Source: Pontibacter sp. HSC-14F20
GTDB lineage: Bacteria > Bacteroidota > Bacteroidia > Cytophagales > Hymenobacteraceae
DNA length: 64,000 bases
Direction: 5' to 3'
Assembly (NCBI RefSeq): GCF_019599265.1
Contig: NZ_JAHZTC010000008.1
Location: forward strand, 62,001 to 126,000
Shown one piece after another: positions 1 to 9,850 of this stretch. The notes under the pieces were generated by a model. It ran no database searches and was not told the DNA's origin. It worked only from the letters and a program-made list of their open reading frames with translations. The position numbers and the translations under genes are program-made. The first letter of the stretch is position 1, and each line of letters starts with the position of its first letter.

Positions 1-2
1 CT

Positions 3-281
3 AACAACCAGGATGCTAACGTGATTTCTCAGTCAACTCGCTTCCTAACAAGAGCTGACTACTTGGTACTTAACAACGTACGCTTAACTTACACATTGCC
101 TACTTCATTGATAAGCAAATATGGCGTAGGTGGACTTTCAGTATGGGTATCTGGCGACAACTTGTGGCTGAGCACTGTTCGCGATGGATTTAACCCATCT
201 ACTGCAGAAGCTGGTAGCTCTAACACATACCGTTATTCGCCTCTTTCTACAGTAACTGCAGGCCTGAGAATAAAAATCTAA
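3..281 (+). CDS. SusC/RagA-family TonB-dependent outer membrane transporter, C-terminal fragment
   Basis: Only the last 92 residues are in the window; the gene continues beyond its left edge. The visible part shows the terminal strands of a SusC-type beta-barrel: the near-terminal RNVRLTYTLP-like segment (here LNNVRLTYTLP), the VSGDNLWLST strand that is almost universal near SusC C-termini, and a final strand ending in a hydrophobic residue (RIKI). SusC proteins import oligomeric nutrients through the outer membrane with energy from TonB. Six bases after its stop comes a TTG-initiated reading frame whose likely ATG at 300 opens a SusD-type lipoprotein, so the two form a classic susC-susD operon. 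The substrate cannot be read from this fragment. The true start is off the window. Confidence 0.9.
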   Translation, partial: NNQDANVISQSTRFLTRADYLVLNNVRLTYTLPTSLISKYGVGGLSVWVSGDNLWLSTVRDGFNPSTAEAGSSNTYRYSPLSTVTAGLRIKI

Positions 282-299
282 TTTAATTTGAGTTTCAAA

Positions 300-1808
300 A
301 TGAGAAAAAGTTTATATATACTTGGTATAGCTGCTCTCACACTGGTTTCAACTGGCTGTGAGAAGGAGTTCCTAGACGAGCAGCCTACTGCAGACATCAC
401 GCCTGAGCTAATTTCTGAGGCGTCAGCTAAAGACCCTAAGCTCCTGAACGCCTATCTGTCGGGCATCTACTCTACTATGTACCTGACTGGTACGGGCGGC
501 ACAACAGGGCATGATGACTTTGGTCAGAAAGGCTACGACATCTACATGGATATGCTTGCTTCGGACTTGGTGTTAGGTGGTGTAACTTACGGCTGGTATT
601 CGGGTGTTGCCCGTTACCAGGTTACCCAAGACTTCACACAGAATGCTGCTTACATACCTTGGAGATACTACTACCGTATTATCTTTGCTGCAAACGGTTT
701 GATTGAACTGCTGGAGTCAGCAGAAACCCTGACACCTCAGCAGAGCCAAGCCTTTGGACAAGCCAAAGCACTGCGAGCCTATGCTTACTTCTACTTGACG
801 CAGCTTTACTCAAAAGGCTATGGTACTGGATCAGAAAAAATCCTGCCAGTATACACGGATACTAAAACGCCGTCTCAGCCTAAAAGTACCTCAGCTGAAG
901 TTTTTGACCTTATCATAAGCGACCTTGAGGATGCCGTTGTAAGGCTAGAGGGTTACAGCAGAACTGCAGGAGCTAAGTTTGAGATAAACCAGAGTGTTGC
1001 CAAAGGACTGCTTTCTTATGCCCTGATGGCAAGAGGTACAGCTCAGGATCTCGCTCGTACAGCTCAGGTAACTGACGAAGTGATTGCAACTGGTGGATTC
1101 AAGCTGCTTGAGAAAGACGAAGTAGTAGCTATGTTTAACGAAGCTGGTCAACTTACTAATGGTTCGAAAGCTGGTTTCAACAATATAGCAAGCCCGAGCT
1201 GGATGTGGGGTATGGACTTAGTACTTGACTATGGTCTGAACCTAATCTCCTGGTGGGGTCAGGTGGATATGTTCTCATATAGCTATGCATGGGCAGGTGA
1301 TCCTAAGGAAATTGACCAGAACCTGTATGACGCTATCCGTGCAGATGATATCCGTAAGAAACAGTTTGGTGCTACTAATCTTCAGCCACGCAACAAATTC
1401 TTCGATCCTGCAAGAGTTATTGGCGGACAGCGTTACATCACGACCGACTACGTATACATGCGTATAGAAGAAATGTACCTGCTAAATGCTGAAGCCAAAG
1501 CGAAGATGGGGCAGGATGGTCCAGCTAGAGATCGTCTGAAAGAACTTCTAGCTAAACGCATAGAAGATTACAGCTATGTTGATAATTTAGCTGGTCAGGC
1601 GCTTGTTGATGAAATACATCTACAGACTCGTATCGAGCTGTGGGGTGAGGGTAAGTCATACCTGTCTTTGAAGCGTAACAAAACTTCAGTGACAAGAGGT
1701 GAAAACCATTTGTTCTTCCCGAACCAGACATTCACATGGGATGCCGATGAATTAACATTCAATATACCACAAGCAGAGGTTATTAATAACCCAGTGCTAA
1801 ACGACTAA
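300..1808 (+). CDS. SusD/RagB-family nutrient-binding outer membrane lipoprotein
   Basis: This is the surface lipoprotein partner of the preceding SusC. The start was set at the ATG at 300, because it begins a clean lipoprotein signal (MRKSLYILG..., lipobox VSTG-C with Cys20); the upstream in-frame TTG at 288 would only lengthen it. The length of about 502 residues is typical of SusD. SusD-like features include the early E-K-E-F-L-D segment after the lipid Cys, TPR-like helices (AKALRAYAYFYLTQLY), and the C-terminal RIEEMYLLNAEAKAK and RIELWGEGKSYLSLKR segments. SusD proteins cap the SusC barrel and capture ligand. The stop is followed at once by a strong intrinsic terminator, so this ends the operon. 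The ligand is unknown. Confidence 0.92.
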   Translation: MRKSLYILGIAALTLVSTGCEKEFLDEQPTADITPELISEASAKDPKLLNAYLSGIYSTMYLTGTGGTTGHDDFGQKGYDIYMDMLASDLVLGGVTYGWYSGVARYQVTQDFTQNAAYIPWRYYYRIIFAANGLIELLESAETLTPQQSQAFGQAKALRAYAYFYLTQLYSKGYGTGSEKILPVYTDTKTPSQPKSTSAEVFDLIISDLEDAVVRLEGYSRTAGAKFEINQSVAKGLLSYALMARGTAQDLARTAQVTDEVIATGGFKLLEKDEVVAMFNEAGQLTNGSKAGFNNIASPSWMWGMDLVLDYGLNLISWWGQVDMFSYSYAWAGDPKEIDQNLYDAIRADDIRKKQFGATNLQPRNKFFDPARVIGGQRYITTDYVYMRIEEMYLLNAEAKAKMGQDGPARDRLKELLAKRIEDYSYVDNLAGQALVDEIHLQTRIELWGEGKSYLSLKRNKTSVTRGENHLFFPNQTFTWDADELTFNIPQAEVINNPVLND

Positions 1809-1830
1809 TCTTTAGTTGTATAAAAATAGA

Positions 1831-1866
1831 TAAGCCGTCTTCGAAAGAGGACGGCTTATTTTTTTA
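1831..1866 (+). terminator. Intrinsic terminator after susD
   Basis: A 9-bp perfect stem (TAAGCCGTC at 1831-1839, complement at 1850-1858) is followed by a run of T residues. It lies about 20 bases after the susD stop and ends the susCD operon. Confidence 0.85.
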
Positions 1867-1925
1867 TGTAAATTTATGGAAGAAGCATTGTGTTTAGGCC
1901 TTAACTGTAACATGACATATTCTAA

Positions 1926-3596
1926 ATGAGGAAATCCTATATCTATACCGCGCTCGGTGCGGCCTGCTTCTTGTCAGGTGCCTTTGTGATGAAGCTGGCT
2001 GATGACAAGTTAACAGTCAACATGCTGCGTAGCGCCCAACAAATGATAGGGCTGAGTTTCACGGATGCGCAACTGGATTCAGCAACTGCCAGTGTCGCAG
2101 AGTTCCGGGAAAGCTATCAGCGTGTAAGAAAACAACCATTATCGAACGATGTGGCACCTGCTCTGCAGTTTAACCCTATACCTGTCGGGTTTGAATTTGA
2201 GCAGAAGCGGGAAAAGTTTGAAGTGGTGCGCAGGAAAGGTATAAAACTACCTGCCAACAGAGAAGAGCTCGCTTTTTATTCAGTGGCTCAACTAGCTGAA
2301 TTAGTACGTACGAAGCAGATCAGCTCTGAGGAACTTACCAAATTCTTTATAAATCGTCTGAAACAGCACGGGCCTACGTTGCAATGCGTAACGAGCCTGA
2401 CGGAAGAACTAGCCCTAGAACAAGCCCGACGTGCAGATCAGGAAATAAAAGCCGGGAAATACAAAGGGATGCTACACGGTATACCTTATGGCGTGAAAGA
2501 CCTGCTGGCCACTAAACGTTACAAAACAACCTGGGGCTCTGTACCTTATAAAGATCAACAAATTGACCAGGATGCCACGGTTGTAGAACGACTGGAACAG
2601 GCAGGCGCAGTACTGGTTGCCAAGCTCACACTAGGTGAACTGGCGATGGGGGACGTGTGGTATGGCGGCAAAACCCGCTCACCTTGGGACATCTCAAAAG
2701 GCTCTAGCGGCTCATCAGCCGGATCAGCTGCAGCTGTAGCAGCAGGCTTGCTGCCCTTTGCTATCGGTACCGAAACGTTAGGCTCTATTGTGTCACCTTC
2801 AACAGCCTGTGGTACAACAGGACTGCGTCCAACCTTCGGTCGGGTGAGCCGGCATGGGGCTATGGCTTTGAGTTGGTCAATGGATAAAATCGGACCTATT
2901 GCCCGCTCTGCGGAAGACTGTGCTATTGTGTTCAGTGTCATTTATGGGCCAGATGGAAAAGACCTGACCGTAGTAGATGCTCCTTTTAATTACAACAAGA
3001 ACATTGATGTAAAAAAGCTGCGTGTAGGTTATCTGCAAAAAGACTTTGAGCGGGACTACCCTTTTAAAGAAAACGACAAAGCTACGCTGGAAGTACTTCG
3101 GAAAGCAGGTATAGAACTGGTGCCAATCGAACTGCCGAATCTGCCTGCACGCGATCTGACGATGACCATTTCGGTGGAAGGAGCGGCAGCTTTCGACGAA
3201 CTGACCCGCAGCGGCCGCGATAGCCTGATGGTGCAGCAGCATAAGAATGCCTGGCCAAATATTTTCCGGGCAGGTCGTTTTGTTACCGCTGTAGAGTATT
3301 TGCAGGCGCAACGGGTACGCTCTCTGATCATTCAGCAGATGCATGAGAAACTGAAAGGTATAGACGTATACCTGAGTCCATCTTTTGCGGGCAGTAACCT
3401 GGTGATGACAAACCTGAGTGGCCATCCGTGTGTGGTGCTGCCGAACGGTTTCCAGAAAAATGGCATGCCGACTACGATCACCTTCATGGGGCAACTCTAT
3501 GGTGAGGCAAAAGTACTGGCGCTGGCCAAGCTATACCAGGACCTGACAAACTTCGACGAACAGCGCCCGCCTATGGCGCTTACTGACAAACAGTAA
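1926..3596 (+). CDS. Amidase-signature family hydrolase with N-terminal membrane/signal segment
   Basis: The protein (556 aa) belongs to the amidase signature family, whose members hydrolyse C-N bonds in amides (amidases, GatA, FAAH-like enzymes). The Ser-cisSer-Lys triad can be placed: Lys191 in HGIPYGVKDLL, cis-Ser263 in the GSSGSSAGSA stretch, and nucleophile Ser287 in GTETLGSIVSPS. Spacing fits the FAAH pattern. Residues about 5-24 are hydrophobic with a basic N-terminus, so the enzyme is probably anchored in, or exported across, the inner membrane, which is unusual for GatA itself. Residues 25-110 form an extra region before the catalytic domain. It lies between two SusCD loci and upstream of a secreted dipeptidyl peptidase, which suggests extracytoplasmic breakdown of an amide or peptide nutrient. 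The true substrate is unknown. Confidence 0.85.
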   Translation: MRKSYIYTALGAACFLSGAFVMKLADDKLTVNMLRSAQQMIGLSFTDAQLDSATASVAEFRESYQRVRKQPLSNDVAPALQFNPIPVGFEFEQKREKFEVVRRKGIKLPANREELAFYSVAQLAELVRTKQISSEELTKFFINRLKQHGPTLQCVTSLTEELALEQARRADQEIKAGKYKGMLHGIPYGVKDLLATKRYKTTWGSVPYKDQQIDQDATVVERLEQAGAVLVAKLTLGELAMGDVWYGGKTRSPWDISKGSSGSSAGSAAAVAAGLLPFAIGTETLGSIVSPSTACGTTGLRPTFGRVSRHGAMALSWSMDKIGPIARSAEDCAIVFSVIYGPDGKDLTVVDAPFNYNKNIDVKKLRVGYLQKDFERDYPFKENDKATLEVLRKAGIELVPIELPNLPARDLTMTISVEGAAAFDELTRSGRDSLMVQQHKNAWPNIFRAGRFVTAVEYLQAQRVRSLIIQQMHEKLKGIDVYLSPSFAGSNLVMTNLSGHPCVVLPNGFQKNGMPTTITFMGQLYGEAKVLALAKLYQDLTNFDEQRPPMALTDKQ

Positions 3597-3639
3597 ATAG
3601 TATGGCCCTAAACAAAAGTCGATAAGAACCACTTTTTGG

Positions 3640-3647
3640 TAATTTTG
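3640..3647 (+). promoter_or_regulatory. Candidate -7 element upstream of the dipeptidyl peptidase gene
   Basis: TAATTTTG matches the Bacteroidota -7 consensus TAnnTTTG and lies 53 bases before the ATG at 3700. No good TTTG -33 partner was seen at the usual spacing, so the call is tentative. Confidence 0.4.
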
Positions 3648-3699
3648 GATTTTATAGCTTATTTTTATCTCAAACAACAATCTAATCAAATCATCTAAT

Positions 3700-6102
3700 A
3701 TGCTTCTTAAGAAGAAAGCCCTTCTCCTGGTGTCCTGGCTCATGCTGGCTGGCGGCGCCACTATACAGGCGCAGGAAAACAGCAGCAAACTGAGTGTGGA
3801 AAAGATCATGCGCGACCCAACCTGGATTGGCACCTCACCGAGCAACGTTTTCTGGTCAGAGGACGGCAAGAAGATTTACTTTAACTGGAACCCGGAGGCT
3901 AACCGCAGAGATTCGCTCTACAGCGTGTCAGCAAACGGTGGTAACCTGCAAAAGGTGAGTGCACAGGAACGACGTGCTCTGCCTGGAACCTGGAATGCCC
4001 GCTATAACAGAGCCAAAACACAAAAGGTATACGAAAAGAACGGCGACCTATACCTGTTAGATGTTAAGAGCGGTAAGACGCAGCAGATCACCAATACAGT
4101 AGAGCGTGAGAACAGCCCTTCGTTTAGCCATGACGAGAAAAAGGTGGCCTTCGTAAAGGATGGCAATCTATACCTGTGGACGATTGCAAATGGCCAGTTA
4201 GTTCAGCTAACAGACTTCAAAAAGGGAAACAAACCAGCAGCGGAAGGCAAAAACCCACAGCGTGACTGGCTGAAGGAGCAACAACTGGCTCTTCTACAGA
4301 TTGCACGCGACCGTGAAGCAGACAGAGAAGCAGCTAAAAAGCAACAAAAAGCTGATTCTCCGGCCAGACCAAAAAAAATTTACATAGGTGACAAATCTGT
4401 TGACAACATTGTGCTGAGTCCTGATGAGCGCTACATCAGCTACCGCATGGTGACGCGCCCTAAAAATGCTAAAGTGGCAATTGTGCCTGATTTTGTGACT
4501 GAATCAGGGTATACCGAGGATATCAACACCCGCACAAAGGTAGGAGATGCCCAAGCTACTTTTGAGTCATTTGTGTATGACATTGGCAGCGACACCACTT
4601 ATGCGCTACAGGTAGCAGGTATAGAAGGTATAAACGATCAACCGGCCTACCTGCGCGACCGTGATACAAAAGCAAGCATAGCCAAAGAGCCGGCCTCCAA
4701 AACTGCTAAATCAGAAGTTCGCACCGTAACCATGTTTGGTCCCGTTTGGTCAGACAATGGCAAGCATGCCGTGATGGTGGCCCGGGCAGCCGATAACAAG
4801 GACCGCTGGATTCTGAAACTCGACCCGGCTTCTGGCAAGCTGAGTACCCTGGACCGACAGCGTGACGAAGCTTGGATCAGCGGACCAGGTATAGGCTACG
4901 GCACCGGCGATGTAGGTTTCATGCCGGATAATGAGCATGTTTGGTTTCAGTCAGAGGAAAGTGGTTACTCGCACCTATATACCGTAAACCTGAACAATGG
5001 CAGCAAGAAAGCCCTTACGAGTGGCAAGTTCGAAGTTTCCGGTCCTCAGATTTCCAAAGACAAAAAGAGCTGGTACTTCACAGCAAATAAGGTACACCCA
5101 GGGGAGAAGCATTTCTACAAAATGCCGATCAATGGAGGAGAGATGACCCAGCTGACTTTTGGTGTTGGTGCGCACGAAGTAACACTGTCGCCGGACGAGA
5201 AGAACATGGCCATACGCTACTCGTATAGCAACAAGCCTTGGGAATTATTTGTACAGGACAATAAAAAAGGAGCCAAGCCACGGCAGGTAACGCAATCACT
5301 TACCGAGGAATTTAAATCTTACAACTGGCGTGAGCCGGAGGTAATCAGTTTCAAGGCGAGTGACGGAGAAGATGTGTATGCCCGACTGTATCGTCCGGAG
5401 AAGGCGGTGGCGAACGGGCCAGCTGTGGTCTTTGTGCATGGAGCCGGCTACCTGCAGAACGCCCACAAATGGTGGAGCTCTTACTTTAGAGAGTATATGT
5501 TCCACAACTTCCTGGCCGACAATGGCTATACGGTGCTGGATATCGATTACCGCGGCAGCGCTGGCTATGGCCGCGATGTGCGTACCGGTATCTACCAGTT
5601 CATGGGTGGCAAAGACCTGAGCGACCACGTGGATGGTGCCAAACTGCTTGTGGACAAGTATAACGTTGATCCAAAACGCATCGGCATTTACGGTGGTTCA
5701 TACGGCGGCTTCATCACACTGATGGCTATGTTCACAGAGCCGGATGTGTTTGCAGCCGGTGCAGCCTTGCGATCCGTTACAGACTGGGCTCACTATAACC
5801 ACGGTTATACCTCCAACATCTTGAACGTACCACAGCTAGATAGCCTGGCTTATGCTAAAAGCTCACCGATCTATTATGCGGAAGGCCTGAAAGGAGCGCT
5901 CCTGATCTGCCACGGTATGGTGGATACGAATGTGCACTTCCAGGATGTGGTACGCCTGACGCAGCGCCTGATCGAGCTAGGCAAAGACAATTGGGAACTA
6001 GCTGTCTACCCGGTAGAGGACCATGGCTTTACGGAGCCAGCCAGCTGGACCGACGAATACAAGCGCATCTACAAACTCTTCGAGGAAAACTTGAAGAAGT
6101 AA
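3700..6102 (+). CDS. Secreted S9 family prolyl oligopeptidase / dipeptidyl peptidase
   Basis: This 800-residue serine peptidase has a signal peptide (MLLKKKALLLVSWLML..., cleavage probably after IQAQ), an N-terminal beta-propeller built of WD40-like PD40 repeats (for example SPSFSHDEKKVAFV), and a C-terminal alpha/beta hydrolase domain. The catalytic triad is visible: Ser667 in YGGSYGG, Asp742 in GMVDTN, His775 in VEDHGF. Such enzymes release dipeptides or cut short peptides after Pro/Ala in the periplasm. A charged insertion rich in Lys/Gln/Ala at about 195-225 interrupts the propeller. The gene has its own terminator, so it is probably monocistronic, but its position between two SusCD pairs and next to an amidase fits peptide utilisation. 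Confidence 0.93.
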   Translation: MLLKKKALLLVSWLMLAGGATIQAQENSSKLSVEKIMRDPTWIGTSPSNVFWSEDGKKIYFNWNPEANRRDSLYSVSANGGNLQKVSAQERRALPGTWNARYNRAKTQKVYEKNGDLYLLDVKSGKTQQITNTVERENSPSFSHDEKKVAFVKDGNLYLWTIANGQLVQLTDFKKGNKPAAEGKNPQRDWLKEQQLALLQIARDREADREAAKKQQKADSPARPKKIYIGDKSVDNIVLSPDERYISYRMVTRPKNAKVAIVPDFVTESGYTEDINTRTKVGDAQATFESFVYDIGSDTTYALQVAGIEGINDQPAYLRDRDTKASIAKEPASKTAKSEVRTVTMFGPVWSDNGKHAVMVARAADNKDRWILKLDPASGKLSTLDRQRDEAWISGPGIGYGTGDVGFMPDNEHVWFQSEESGYSHLYTVNLNNGSKKALTSGKFEVSGPQISKDKKSWYFTANKVHPGEKHFYKMPINGGEMTQLTFGVGAHEVTLSPDEKNMAIRYSYSNKPWELFVQDNKKGAKPRQVTQSLTEEFKSYNWREPEVISFKASDGEDVYARLYRPEKAVANGPAVVFVHGAGYLQNAHKWWSSYFREYMFHNFLADNGYTVLDIDYRGSAGYGRDVRTGIYQFMGGKDLSDHVDGAKLLVDKYNVDPKRIGIYGGSYGGFITLMAMFTEPDVFAAGAALRSVTDWAHYNHGYTSNILNVPQLDSLAYAKSSPIYYAEGLKGALLICHGMVDTNVHFQDVVRLTQRLIELGKDNWELAVYPVEDHGFTEPASWTDEYKRIYKLFEENLKK

Positions 6103-6123
6103 ACTAATCGTTTCAACTAATTA

Positions 6124-6158
6124 AAAGCGTGAAGTGCGAAAGTGCTTCACGCTTTTTT
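6124..6158 (+). terminator. Intrinsic terminator after the S9 peptidase
   Basis: An 11-bp perfect stem (AAAGCGTGAAG at 6124-6134 with its complement at 6145-6155) is followed by T residues. It ends the peptidase transcript. Confidence 0.9.
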
Positions 6159-6159
6159 T

Positions 6160-6684
6160 ATGGCATCTGGTCTGCTTTTCTAACTGCGCAGCTACTGTGA
6201 TTTTGCACAGGCTTTTTGCTTGCTGTAAGCAAATCAAGTAGTGTAGGTTTAATTAGGATAGATGAAAAAGGCAGCTGGTTCCAACAACTATTTTCTATGT
6301 TGCAGGCATCCTATATAGGTAGTACAAAGTTGTGTAGGTAAAAAATATCCAATTGAGTTTGGGGCTTATTGTAGGTATACAAACGGTTTTCGGCCGTTTT
6401 TCCAATTTAAAGATGAAAGTAAAAGTGCAGGTAGTTCTTATTTAAATATAATGACAAGATTTTGAGTTGGAAAATTTATATTTGAATGAAGTCTGTATAG
6501 GGTTTTTGTATATTACTTAATATTAGATAATTACATTCTTGTTAGGGGCTGCAATAACGGGAAAAATGTGTTCAGTAGAGATAGGGGCATGTTTTTTTCG
6601 ATGTCAGTTTACATTAAGTATTTGATGTTGTAACTTTAGGTATCTATTCAAACACAATTTTACCAATTTACCTAATCTTACTTT
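6160..6684 (+). promoter_or_regulatory. Long AT-rich leader/promoter region before the second susC; candidate promoter at 6608-6638
   Basis: This 525-base stretch holds no convincing gene. It is AT-rich compared with its surroundings. The best promoter candidate is TTTA (6608-6611), a 19-base spacer, then TAACTTTA (6631-6638): both boxes differ from the Bacteroidota TTTG/TAnnTTTG consensus only by a final A. It would give a leader of about 40 bases before the susC ATG at 6685. No ECF-sigma site could be identified with confidence. Confidence 0.35.
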
Positions 6685-9600
6685 ATGAAAAAAGTTCTAT
6701 TAATGGGCTTGGTGATGTTGTTCGCCCTGGTTAACCAGGCGTGGGCGCAAAGCCGAACCATCTCAGGTCGGGTAACCGATGCTGGGACAGGACAACCACT
6801 ACCAGGTGTAGGTGTGGCAGTGAAAGGTACTACCGTTGGAACGTACACTGGAGTTGAAGGTGACTTCACCGTGAACGTGAACGGAGACGATGCTACCCTT
6901 ATAGTTTCCTACTTGGGTTATGTTAAGCAGGAAATCAGCACGACTGGTCGAACTACCATCAATGTGCAGCTACAGGAAGACAGCAAAACGCTGTCGGAAG
7001 TAATGGTGGTTGCCTACGGTACTGCGGATCAGAAATCATTTACGGGTTCCGCTTCCGCAATCAAGTCTGAGTCGATTGAGAAACTACAGGTAAACGATGT
7101 GACCAAAGCGCTGGGTGGTTTAACACCAGGTGTACAGGTTGTGCAGAACAGCGGTCAGCCAGGCTCTACTGGTCAGATCCGTATACGTGGTATCGGTTCA
7201 GTTGCCTCTTCTTCTACTCCGCTTTACGTAGTGGATGGTGCGCCTTACTCTGGTGACCTGAATGCCATCAACCCGAACGACATCGAATCGATGACAGTGC
7301 TGAAAGATGCAAGTGCTGCTGCTCTTTACGGTTCACGTGCAGCCAACGGTGTAGTGGTGATCACGACAAAAGGCGGCAATGCTCCTAAGAAGCCAACCAT
7401 CACTTTTGGTGCCACCTATGGTATCTCTGACTTCGCTGTAAAAGATTACAAAACAGTTAATCCGCAGCAGTTCTATGAGTTAACCTGGGAAGCGCTGCGT
7501 AACGATGCAAAGTCAAACAAAACCCTATGGGAAGGTAAGTTTGCTTCTCCTGAGGAGTATGCCTCAAAGAATGTTGTAAGCCAGATTGCAGGCGGATCAG
7601 CAAACGGCCAGCAGTACAACCCTTACAGCGATGCAGAGCCAATTGGCCTTGACGGTAGACTGAAAGGAGGGCTTACGCCAGCCTGGGAAGACGACTGGAG
7701 AGACGCGCTTTACAGAAAGGCTACCCGTCAGGAGTACGATTTCGGCATCCAGGGTGGTAACGACAAAACCAACTACTACTTCTCCGGTAACTACCTGAAT
7801 CAGGAAGGTGCCTTTATTACTTCCGGCTTCAAGCGCTATACTTCCCGTCTGCGCGTAAGCTCACAAGTTACAGACAGAATCAAGTTTGGTGTAAATGCCC
7901 TGATCGCTAATACAGACCAGAATGCCCCTACTTCCAGCGGTACCTCTTTCAGAAACGTGGTATCATGGGGTAGAAACATCGGGTCTGTTTATCCAATCTA
8001 CAGAAGAAGAAGTGCTGATGGTACGTTTATTTCTAACCCATCTGAGTTCGACTTTAACGCAACCCGTCCTTACGGCGGTAACAGCAACCCGGTAGGTACA
8101 ACAGAACTGGACATGCTGAAGCGCAATGTACTTACCTGGAGCCTGAACACTTTTGGTGAAGTTACACTTCCTCTAGACCTGAAATACAAGACTACTTTTG
8201 CGCTGACAGGTGACAACACTAAGGACTTCACGTTCTACAACCCGAACTTTGGTGACGGCGCCGGTGTAGGCGGTCGTGGTACGCAGTGGAGAAGCTCTTT
8301 CGTAGAGTACACCATCAACCACATCCTGAGCTACAGCAAAGCATTTGGTCAGCACCAGATCGACGCCTTGGGTGGTTTTGAGGCATTCAACTACCAGTAT
8401 GACTACATTTATGGTCAGAAGACCAACTTCCTGGCACTGCCTGGCTATACTGAGCTAGATAATGCTTCGACTATCACTGATTTGAGCAGCCAGTCAGACA
8501 GACGCTCACTGATGAGCTACCTGGGTCAGGTTAACTACAACTTCATGGACAAGTACTACCTGTCTGGCTCATTCCGTCGTGACGGTTCTTCTCGCTTCCA
8601 TACAGACCACCGTTGGGGTAACTTCTTCTCTATTGGTGGTTCTTACAGAATTACGCAGGAAGATTTCATGAGCGCACTGCCTTGGGTAAACGATGCGAAA
8701 CTGCGTGCCAGCTACGGTACTTCCGGTAACGAAGGCCTGTTAACTTCTGGTGGCGGTGTAGACTACTACGCTTACAGAGGCCTGTATACCTCAGGCTACA
8801 GCGACCTGGGTGCTCCTGGTATCATCCTGGACAAACTGGAAAACCGTGTACTTTCATGGGAAAAGCAGGCTGCCTTTAACGTAGGTATCGACGCGACAAT
8901 CTTCGACAGGCTGGATGTTTCCTTCGACTACTACAACAGAACTTCCAAGGACTTGTTGTTCAACAAGCCGCTGTCTCCCTCAAGTGGTTTCACATCTGTG
9001 TTTGACAACTTGGGAGCCATGAGAAACAGAGGTGTTGAATTGAACGTGGATGCGAGAATCATTGATGGTGAGAGCTTTAAGTGGTCTGCCAACGTGAACG
9101 CTGCGCACAACAGAAACGAACTGACAGAGCTGCCACAAGAAACTATCTTGATGGGTACAAAGCAGCTGAAAGTAGGCCGTTCTATCTATGACTTCTTTAT
9201 CCAGGATTTCGCAGGTGTTGATCCTAATACTGGTCTGAGCATGTGGTACAAAGACGTAAAAGACGCTGAAGGTAATGTAGTTGATAAGGTTACGACTTCA
9301 AACTACAACGAAGCTGGCCGTTACTATGTGGGCACAGCACTGCCAGATCTGACAGGTGGTGTTACCAACAACTTTGCCTATAAGAACTTCGATCTAAGCG
9401 TGTTTTTCACATACAGCGTTGGTGGCGAGATACTGAATACTGACTACAGTAACTTGCTGCACGGTGGGGATAGACGTGGAAATAACTGGCACACAGACAT
9501 CCTGAACAGATGGACGCCTGAGAATACCAGCACTGATGTACCAAGATTAGGAACAGCACAGACACTAAACACGAACGCTACTTCATCCAGATTCCTTGTA

Positions 9601-9828
9601 GATGCTTCGTACCTGCGTCTGCGTAACGTGACGTTGGGCTATACACTGCCTCAGAATCTGCAGGATAAAGTTGGTCTGAAGAATGCCAGAATCTTTGTAC
9701 AGGGTGACAACCTGTGGACACTGTTCAAAACACCAGGTCTGGACCCAGAGCAAAGCATTGATGGTATCACAAACAGCCGCTTCCCAACACAGAAAACTGT
9801 ATCGGTAGGTGTGCGTGCAACTCTGTAA
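6685..9828 (+). CDS. SusC/RagA-family TonB-linked outer membrane transporter
   Basis: A complete 1047-residue SusC protein. It has a signal peptide (cleavage near AWAQ, residue 22), a CarboxypepD_reg-like beta-sandwich (TISGRVTDAGTGQPLPGVG to about residue 100), the signature LSEVMVVAYGT before the plug, a plug domain (IRIRGIGSV, LYVVDGAP, DASAAALYGSRAANGVV) and a large beta-barrel ending in KTVSVGVRATL. There is no FecR-interacting N-terminal signalling (STN) domain, so control by a trans-envelope sigma cascade is not indicated. It sits 22 bases upstream of a susD gene. Codon use is that of a well-expressed gene, and the GGTATA word common elsewhere in the window is rare here. The substrate is unknown; adjacent peptidase and amidase genes favour peptides or amides. 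Confidence 0.95.
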   Translation: MKKVLLMGLVMLFALVNQAWAQSRTISGRVTDAGTGQPLPGVGVAVKGTTVGTYTGVEGDFTVNVNGDDATLIVSYLGYVKQEISTTGRTTINVQLQEDSKTLSEVMVVAYGTADQKSFTGSASAIKSESIEKLQVNDVTKALGGLTPGVQVVQNSGQPGSTGQIRIRGIGSVASSSTPLYVVDGAPYSGDLNAINPNDIESMTVLKDASAAALYGSRAANGVVVITTKGGNAPKKPTITFGATYGISDFAVKDYKTVNPQQFYELTWEALRNDAKSNKTLWEGKFASPEEYASKNVVSQIAGGSANGQQYNPYSDAEPIGLDGRLKGGLTPAWEDDWRDALYRKATRQEYDFGIQGGNDKTNYYFSGNYLNQEGAFITSGFKRYTSRLRVSSQVTDRIKFGVNALIANTDQNAPTSSGTSFRNVVSWGRNIGSVYPIYRRRSADGTFISNPSEFDFNATRPYGGNSNPVGTTELDMLKRNVLTWSLNTFGEVTLPLDLKYKTTFALTGDNTKDFTFYNPNFGDGAGVGGRGTQWRSSFVEYTINHILSYSKAFGQHQIDALGGFEAFNYQYDYIYGQKTNFLALPGYTELDNASTITDLSSQSDRRSLMSYLGQVNYNFMDKYYLSGSFRRDGSSRFHTDHRWGNFFSIGGSYRITQEDFMSALPWVNDAKLRASYGTSGNEGLLTSGGGVDYYAYRGLYTSGYSDLGAPGIILDKLENRVLSWEKQAAFNVGIDATIFDRLDVSFDYYNRTSKDLLFNKPLSPSSGFTSVFDNLGAMRNRGVELNVDARIIDGESFKWSANVNAAHNRNELTELPQETILMGTKQLKVGRSIYDFFIQDFAGVDPNTGLSMWYKDVKDAEGNVVDKVTTSNYNEAGRYYVGTALPDLTGGVTNNFAYKNFDLSVFFTYSVGGEILNTDYSNLLHGGDRRGNNWHTDILNRWTPENTSTDVPRLGTAQTLNTNATSSRFLVDASYLRLRNVTLGYTLPQNLQDKVGLKNARIFVQGDNLWTLFKTPGLDPEQSIDGITNSRFPTQKTVSVGVRATL

Positions 9829-9850
9829 AAACTTATTTCAGTAGAGAAAA

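Noticed and set aside
2877-3494. Minus-strand 205-residue frame inside the amidase gene
   Set aside because: It is antisense to a well-conserved amidase domain and has no recognisable domain or start context.
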